Positions 7,161 through 10,854 of a stretch of 10,854 bases of DNA are shown here, piece after piece. Under the pieces are notes generated by a model. That model saw only the letters and a program-made list of their open reading frames with translations. It did no database searches and had not been told where the DNA came from. Made by a program: the position numbers and the translations under genes. The stretch spans positions 1 to 10,854 of the forward strand of contig CALCFP010000191.1 of assembly GCA_937900725.1 (NCBI GenBank). Direction: 5' to 3'. Source of the DNA: an uncultured Bacteroidota bacterium. GTDB lineage: Bacteria > Bacteroidota > Bacteroidia > Bacteroidales > SZUA-534. Position 1 is the first letter of the stretch, and each line of letters opens with the position of its first letter.

Positions 7161-7191
7161 TTTGCGAGGATTCGTTTCTGCCTTATATTTG
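7161..7191 (+). promoter_or_regulatory. Near-consensus Bacteroidota promoter for the GSCFA gene
   Basis: TTTG (7161-7164), a 19-base spacer, then TATATTTG (7184-7191) gives an exact fit to the Bacteroidota primary sigma consensus TTTG-N19/21-TAnnTTTG. The -7 element ends 22 bases before the ATG at 7214, so the leader is only about 15 bases. Its position argues against the earlier in-frame ATG at 7157, which lies upstream of the promoter. Confidence 0.8.
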
Positions 7192-7213
7192 CTTGCATAG
7201 AAAATGTGTAACA

Positions 7214-8206
7214 ATGATGGATTTCCGCACAGAAGTTGGCTTTGACTCCGATTTCAGCATTGGCTACTCCGACAGGCTGATGATGCTCGGTTCGTGCTTT
7301 ACAGAGAATATCGGGCAAAAATTCACCGATTCGATGCTGAATGTGGTTGTAAATCCGTTTGGAATTCTGTTTAACCCGGAATCGATAGCCGACGCCGTGG
7401 AACGCGCCATTGACGGCATCCACGTAACAGATGCCGACGTGTTTGAGCACAATGGGCTGTGGTCGAGTTTCGGGTTTCACGGCAGTTTCTCGTCGGCAAG
7501 CAGGGACGAGGCCGTAAGCCGTATGAACGCTGGCATCGACAAGTCTCACGAATGGATTGGCAAGGCATCGAAACTGATTCTCACCTTTGGAACGGCATTT
7601 GTCTACAGGCTGAAGGACAACGGAAAGATTGTTGCCAACTGCCACAAACTGCCTACCGACCGATTCTCGCGCGAAATGCTTGGCGTACAATCCATTGTTG
7701 ACCGCTACTCTGTGCTTATGGACCGTTTGGCGGGCATCAACCCAAATCTGCATATTGTATTGACAGTGAGTCCGATAAGACATCTGCGCGACGGGGCGCA
7801 CCAAAACCAGTTGAGCAAATCGACACTTCTGCTGGCAACAAACGCGCTTGTCGAAAAATACGGCAATGTGCATTATTTCCCGTCGTACGAGATTGTGCTT
7901 GACGATTTGCGCGACTACCGTTTCTACGACACTGACATGGTCCACCCGTCGGGAATGGCCGTTGACTATATCTGGCAAAAACTCTGCTCAAAATGTTTCA
8001 GCACTTCGGACCTTGCCACTATGGACGATGTGCGCAAACTGCAATCGGCACTCAATCACAGACCGATTAACCCAAACACTGACGAGTTCAGGAATTTTGC
8101 ATCACGGCAATTGGATTTTGCCAAACAACTGGCCCAAAAGCATTCGGATATTGATTTCAGCAAGGCTATTGGACATTGGCAAGGGGTGATAGACGCTAGG
8201 GAATGA
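7214..8206 (+). CDS. GSCFA-family SGNH-like hydrolase
   Basis: 330 aa from the chosen start, typical for the GSCFA family (PF08885), which is widespread in Bacteroidota and related to SGNH/GDSL esterases. The name-giving motif is present as LGSCFTENIG (25-34), with Ser27 in the position of the SGNH nucleophile block. NPFGILFNP follows, then a GTAFVYRLKDNGKIVANCHK block. Further on there are TVSPIRHLRDG and the C-terminal D241-M-V-H244-P-S-G block that supplies the catalytic Asp/His. No signal peptide is evident, so it is probably cytoplasmic. I start at the MetMet pair (7214/7217) because the family begins with MxFRTEV-like sequence and the promoter ends at 7191; an upstream in-frame ATG at 7157 adds 19 atypical residues. 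The gene is monocistronic, followed by the repeat island. Substrate is not known. Confidence 0.93.
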   Translation: MMDFRTEVGFDSDFSIGYSDRLMMLGSCFTENIGQKFTDSMLNVVVNPFGILFNPESIADAVERAIDGIHVTDADVFEHNGLWSSFGFHGSFSSASRDEAVSRMNAGIDKSHEWIGKASKLILTFGTAFVYRLKDNGKIVANCHKLPTDRFSREMLGVQSIVDRYSVLMDRLAGINPNLHIVLTVSPIRHLRDGAHQNQLSKSTLLLATNALVEKYGNVHYFPSYEIVLDDLRDYRFYDTDMVHPSGMAVDYIWQKLCSKCFSTSDLATMDDVRKLQSALNHRPINPNTDEFRNFASRQLDFAKQLAQKHSDIDFSKAIGHWQGVIDARE

Positions 8207-8223
8207 TGAATGGTTTGGGTGTG

Positions 8224-8337
8224 TGACTGTTCTTTTAACACGAATTACCGTGAATTGCCATTAATTTTTCAGAAATTATTTGTTTTATAACGTTTTGTAG
8301 AGACGCGGCGCGCCACGTATCTACCAGCAATGCGTCA
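8224..8337 (+). repeat. Repeat R, copy 1 (114 bp)
   Basis: It begins TGACTGTTCTTTTAACACG and ends CAGCAATGCGTCA. It contains a 10-bp-phased run (GAATTACCGT, GAATTGCCAT, TAATTTTTCA). Near its end is a 28-bp near-perfect palindrome (8297-8324), arms GTAGAGACG and CGTATCTAC around a GGCGCGCC core, with only two mismatched pairs. Copy 2 matches it with three substitutions and a 2-base deletion. Its ends show a four-base inverted match (TGAC/GTCA) only. Confidence 0.88.
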
Positions 8338-8354
8338 TAAAAATGCAATTAGTG

Positions 8355-8446
8355 CAACCTTTCAGGTTGTTCTTTAGGTAGCATTGTAAACCGTAGGTTT
8401 CACTGCGTTCAACCCACGGTTATGATTGTTGGCCACTTTCAGTGGC
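8355..8446. repeat. Cluster of three hairpins between repeat R copies 1 and 2
   Basis: The first is CAACCT-TTC-AGGTTG (8355-8369), six perfect pairs. The second pairs AACCGTAGGTT (8389-8399) with AACCCACGGTT (8411-8421), ten pairs with one mismatch and an 11-base loop. The third is GCCACT-TTC-AGTGGC (8432-8446), six perfect pairs; its right arm runs into the start of repeat R copy 2. The first and third have unrelated stems but the same length and the same TTC (GAA on minus) loop. Confidence 0.75.
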
Positions 8447-8554
8447 TGTTCTTTTAACACGAATTACCGTGAATTGCCATTAATTTTTCAGGAATTATTT
8501 GTTTTATAACGTTTTGTAGAAACGCGGCGCCACGTATCTACCAGCAATGCGTCA
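8443..8554 (+). repeat. Repeat R, copy 2 (112 bp)
   Basis: Same orientation as copy 1 and nearly identical: A to G near the start, A to G in the CAGGAATT stretch, G to A in the left palindrome arm (GTAGAAACG, 8516-8524), and loss of two bases in the central core. The right arm CGTATCTAC (8533-8541) and the end GCAATGCGTCA are unchanged. Confidence 0.88.
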
Positions 8555-8564
8555 ATTATGAGTG

Positions 8565-8736
8565 TCGCCGCTCTGCGGCTTAATAAGTTGAGTTGGCATT
8601 GGTGCTACCATTATTTCGCCGCTCTGCGGCTTATGCAATAATTAACATTCATACACAACAACAGCATTTTGGCCGCAGAGCGGCCTAATAATGGTAGAAT
8701 ATGGCACAACAAACGATACAAGCCGCAGAGCGGCGA
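8565..8736. repeat. Long nested inverted repeat with four GC hairpins
   Basis: GCCGCTCTGCGGC occurs at 8567-8579 and 8618-8630, and its reverse complement at 8672-8684 and 8722-8734. Each 13-mer can fold alone (GCCGC-TCT-GCGGC). The four are also placed symmetrically: the gaps are 38 and 37 bases, and the outer and inner pairs face each other across a 41-base centre (8631-8671). The inner arms extend to CTACCATTATT (8605-8615) opposite AATAATGGTAG (8687-8697), and the intervening stretches are also partly complementary. The whole is therefore one imperfect palindrome with arms of about 65 bases. It could be a decayed miniature transposable element or form a long RNA hairpin when transcribed from either side. 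Confidence 0.85.
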
Positions 8737-8763
8737 AATAGAATGTGTTTTTTACGACTGTCG

Positions 8764-8895
8764 TGGTTGTCCTTTTAACACGAATTACCGTGAATTGCCA
8801 TTAATTTTTCAGAAATTTAATTGTTATACAATGTTTTATAAATGCCAATTATCCATTATAAATTATCAATTGCGTTGCGCCACGTCTCTACCGAC
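8764..8895 (+). repeat. Repeat R, copy 3 (degenerate)
   Basis: The first ~53 bases (8764-8816) match copies 1 and 2 with very few changes, in the same orientation. The sequence then diverges and carries AT-rich extra bases (about 8817-8870). It regains similarity at GCGCCACGTCTCTACC (8877-8892), the right palindrome arm; the left arm has been lost. It ends about 25 bases from the DUF2461 stop codon. Confidence 0.75.
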
Positions 8896-8919
8896 GTTAC
8901 GGCTGTCTTAATTCTGAAT

Positions 8920-9597
8920 TTATTTCGCGCAGTCGATAATGTCGTTGAGCAGACGGCACATTGGATACAATGCCTTGTGCGCCCCGGCGATGTAGGAATA
9001 AAGACGGTCTGATGCGACCATTGAATCGGTCAGCGTTGCCGATGCGATGTAATGCTTGTATTTGAGCAAATCGGCGTGAACGAAATCAGGGTCGTAGCCG
9101 GCGGGCACCTTCTTAAGTTTCTGGTAGTCCCACAAACCGCTGTAGTATTTCTTGAATTCGGCGCTTTCAATGATTTCTAGCAAATCTTCGGGGACGGAAT
9201 ATAGTTCGTTGCGGACGGCCTTGAGAATGTTCTTGTCTTCAATCCAAAGCCCGCCGCCGCACATTGAAAGGTTGTGTGGCTCAAACTGAATGTAGAAGCC
9301 GCAACGTTGGCTGTTTTTCCCGCCCAAGGCGATATTTGCAGCAAAATGTGTCTTGTAGGGTGTCTTGTCGGGCGAAAAGCGCAAGTCGCGGAAAATGCGG
9401 TAGATGCTCTCCTTTGCGGTGACGCCGACAAATTCGGGATTGGTTTCGGCCAAAATCTGAATCATATCGGCAATGAGTTGAGAGAAATCGGCTGATGCCG
9501 ACTTGTACCAATCACGGTGGGCGTCAAACCACTGCTTGCTGTTGTTCTGTTGCAGTTCGGTCAAGAACGGCATTATGTTGTCTGCAGGATTTACCAT
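8920..9597 (-). CDS. DUF2461 family protein (TIGR02453 type)
   Basis: 225 aa from the chosen start, the usual length for DUF2461, a conserved family of unknown function. Characteristic blocks are FLTELQQNNSKQWFDAHR (11-28), where the NNxxxWFxxHR pattern defines the family, and RIFRDLRFSPDKTPYK (67-82). A glycine-rich CGGGLWIEDKNIL stretch and a C-terminal half with YKHYIAS and LYPMCRLLNDI follow. No signal peptide or membrane segment, so it is cytoplasmic. An in-frame ATG at 9627 would add ten residues but overlap the upstream transporter gene by 17 bases and lies outside family similarity. The ATG at 9597 leaves a 13-base gap and is preferred. It is likely cotranscribed with the transporter gene; a functional link is not shown. 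Confidence 0.92.
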   Translation of the reverse strand: MVNPADNIMPFLTELQQNNSKQWFDAHRDWYKSASADFSQLIADMIQILAETNPEFVGVTAKESIYRIFRDLRFSPDKTPYKTHFAANIALGGKNSQRCGFYIQFEPHNLSMCGGGLWIEDKNILKAVRNELYSVPEDLLEIIESAEFKKYYSGLWDYQKLKKVPAGYDPDFVHADLLKYKHYIASATLTDSMVASDRLYSYIAGAHKALYPMCRLLNDIIDCAK

Positions 9598-9610
9598 ACT
9601 TCTTTGACAA

Positions 9611-10854
9611 TTACTTTTCGTCGGCACTGAACCCGCTCAAACGCTCGGCCGACAGAGCGAACCAAATCATGTAGATGTATAACGGAACCATAATGGCGAG
9701 TGCCCACTTGACACCGAAAAAGTCGGCAACGGCACCCATGCCAACCGTGATTATTCCGCCACCGGCAATGGCAGTCAGCATAAGGCTTGTAGCCTTGTTG
9801 GTAAGATAGTCGAGGCCCTTGGTGGCTAGTCCGAAAATATTGCCCCACATGACTGACTGGCACAAGCCCGACAATATGAGCGCACCAATGGCAATTGGAC
9901 CTTTTGCCAAAAGACCGAAGGCAACAAGGACTATTCCAGCCGTGGCGTACCACGACAATGCCTTGCGGTCGGTTGCCCGCTTCATTACAAATATTCCCGT
10001 GAAACGGCCGACAAGCATCGCCATAAAATACAGTGTGATGAACTTTGCGGCTGTGGTTGTTTCAACCCCTAAAATGGAACTGTCGGTTGCGTAACGCACC
10101 ATAAAACTCGGGATGGCAATTTCAATTCCTTCATAGACGAATATTGCCAAAACGCCGTATCGCAAATGGCGATGACGCCATGCTTCGGCGATTGTTCCTT
10201 CGGCTTGGACATTATGCTGAATTTCAGGCAATTTTATAAGCGCAATTACCAATGCCACTATCAAAAAGGCTATTCCGATGGAGATGTAAGGCATCTGAAG
10301 CATATTTGCCAATTCTGAACGTTGGGCGGCGGAAATATCAATTGCACCGTCGGGAATTATCTGACTGATTGTACCCAAAAAAAGCAGACTGCCGGCGAGC
10401 GGGGCTATCATGCGAGCCGTAGAACTAGCGGTGCCAACAATGTTCATTCGCATTGCTGTGGTACGATGTGGCCCAACTTCGACAACAAACGGATTTGCAG
10501 CCACCTGCAATAGTGTGATTCCGAGAGCCAATACAAATGTTGCCGCCAAGAAGAACGGATAACTGACCATAAGCGCGGCGGGATAATACAGGAATCCGCC
10601 ACAGGCGCAAATGCAAAGCCCCAGCAACATTCCCTTCTTGTAGCCGAATTTTTCGGTAACCACCGACGACGGGATGGAACCAATTCCGTAGGCACCATAC
10701 CAGACCATGTTTATCAACATCGACTGCGTATCGGAAAGGCTGAACAATGTCTGCATATAGGGAATCAGGATGTTGTTCATCGTGGTAACAAAACCAAACG
10801 AGAAGAACAGGAATGTGAGGGTGCTCATTGCCGTAATGTTGGTACGGCCTGACA
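9611..10854 (-). CDS. FucP-type MFS sugar/H+ symporter, 5' end beyond the window
   Basis: At least 413 codons are visible. The product is a major facilitator of the fucose/glucose/galactose:H+ symporter (FucP/GluP) family: an inner-membrane carrier expected to have 12 helices and to import a monosaccharide with a proton. The family marks are FFSFGFVTTMNNILIPYMQ at the first helix, EKFGYKKGML between helices 2 and 3, and QVAANPFVVEVG in helix 4 (108-119 counted from the Met at 10828). A long periplasmic or linker stretch follows (about 160-190), then the C-terminal half with MLVGRFTGIFVMK. The Met at 10828 is probably not the start. The frame stays open to the window edge (SGRTNITA before it), and relatives carry ten or more residues ahead of the first helix, so the true start lies outside. 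The C-terminus ends FSADEK and is complete. Substrate cannot be told from sequence alone. Confidence 0.92.
   Translation of the reverse strand, partial: SGRTNITAMSTLTFLFFSFGFVTTMNNILIPYMQTLFSLSDTQSMLINMVWYGAYGIGSIPSSVVTEKFGYKKGMLLGLCICACGGFLYYPAALMVSYPFFLAATFVLALGITLLQVAANPFVVEVGPHRTTAMRMNIVGTASSTARMIAPLAGSLLFLGTISQIIPDGAIDISAAQRSELANMLQMPYISIGIAFLIVALVIALIKLPEIQHNVQAEGTIAEAWRHRHLRYGVLAIFVYEGIEIAIPSFMVRYATDSSILGVETTTAAKFITLYFMAMLVGRFTGIFVMKRATDRKALSWYATAGIVLVAFGLLAKGPIAIGALILSGLCQSVMWGNIFGLATKGLDYLTNKATSLMLTAIAGGGIITVGMGAVADFFGVKWALAIMVPLYIYMIWFALSAERLSGFSADEK

Larger units (their letters stand above)
8207..8919. other. Non-coding repeat island between convergent genes
   Basis: These roughly 710 bases between the convergent GSCFA and DUF2461 genes contain no credible gene. 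They are built as repeat R (8224-8337), a hairpin block (8355-8446), repeat R (8443-8554), a long nested inverted repeat (8565-8736), and a third degenerate R (8764-8895). The parts are itemised separately. No transposase, integrase or canonical insertion sequence ends are visible. A typical T-run terminator for either flanking gene is absent, so the palindromes may serve that role. Confidence 0.8.

Noticed and set aside
7157..7213. Earlier in-frame ATG for the GSCFA gene
   Set aside because: It precedes the promoter elements at 7161-7191 and adds residues atypical of the family.
7121..7978. Long open frame of 285 codons on the minus strand opposite the GSCFA gene
   Set aside because: It is a shadow of the GSCFA gene: its translation has no recognisable family features, while the plus-strand frame carries the full set of GSCFA motifs and a promoter.
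8565..8736. CRISPR-like array
   Set aside because: The four 13-base repeats are short, alternate in orientation (two forward, two reverse), are self-palindromic, and the spacers are complementary to each other. No cas gene is nearby.
8669..8911. Open frame of 80 codons on the plus strand in the repeat island
   Set aside because: It lies across the inverted repeat and repeat R copy 3, so its sequence is explained by repeats. No promoter or homology is seen.
8207..8919. Insertion sequence remnant
   Set aside because: No transposase fragment can be read in any frame, and no paired terminal inverted repeats with target duplication are visible, so only a non-autonomous repeat can be claimed.
9598..9627. 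Earlier start for the DUF2461 gene
   Set aside because: It would overlap the transporter gene by 17 bases and add ten residues outside the conserved family start.
10828..10854. Met at 10828 as the true start of the transporter
   Set aside because: The frame remains open to the window edge, and family members have residues before the first helix that match the upstream in-frame codons in character.

Overview
The window looks like chromosome from a member of the Bacteroidales (phylum Bacteroidota), probably a gut- or rumen-type relative of Bacteroides/Prevotella. The evidence is the protein families present (GSCFA, DUF2807, FISUMP-type lipoproteins, AAA-ATPase-like/PD-(D/E)XK fusion, FucP-like MFS carrier), lipoprotein signals with acidic residues right after the lipid cysteine, and two promoters of the phylum-specific TTTG / TAnnTTTG type. 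No Shine-Dalgarno dependence is evident. A genus cannot be fixed from this sequence alone.

Layout. (1) 1-106: two strong hairpins downstream of the first gene. (2) 107-1660, minus: a predicted ATPase with a C-terminal nuclease-fold domain, with its own promoter at 1682-1714. (3) 1804-6061, minus: four genes forming two tandem copies of a two-gene cassette. Each cassette has a surface lipoprotein of about 500 aa with a FISUMP-like C-terminal domain, followed with a short start/stop overlap by a small secreted protein. The two lipoproteins are paralogues, and the two small proteins share a C-terminal domain. (4) 6299-6991, minus: a DUF2807 secreted beta-helix protein with a clear intrinsic terminator at 6236-6268. 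(5) 7214-8206, plus: a GSCFA-family SGNH-like hydrolase behind a near-consensus Bacteroidota promoter. (6) 8207-8919: about 710 bp of non-coding DNA packed with repeats. It holds three same-orientation copies of a roughly 113-bp repeat, several short hairpins, and a long nested inverted repeat of about 172 bp. (7) 8920-10854, minus: a DUF2461 protein and, 13 bp upstream of it, a FucP-type sugar/H+ symporter whose 5' end lies beyond the window.

How the parts relate. The cassette region looks like a cell-surface module: lipoproteins predicted to be exported to the outer face, each translationally coupled to a soluble secreted partner. The DUF2807 protein is also exported. The GSCFA, DUF2461 and MFS genes look like ordinary core or metabolic genes. 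The most unusual parts of the window are the duplicated lipoprotein/partner cassette, with its internal base-composition breaks, and the repeat island between two convergent genes. I do not see a recognisable defence system, transposase, CRISPR array, tRNA or rRNA.
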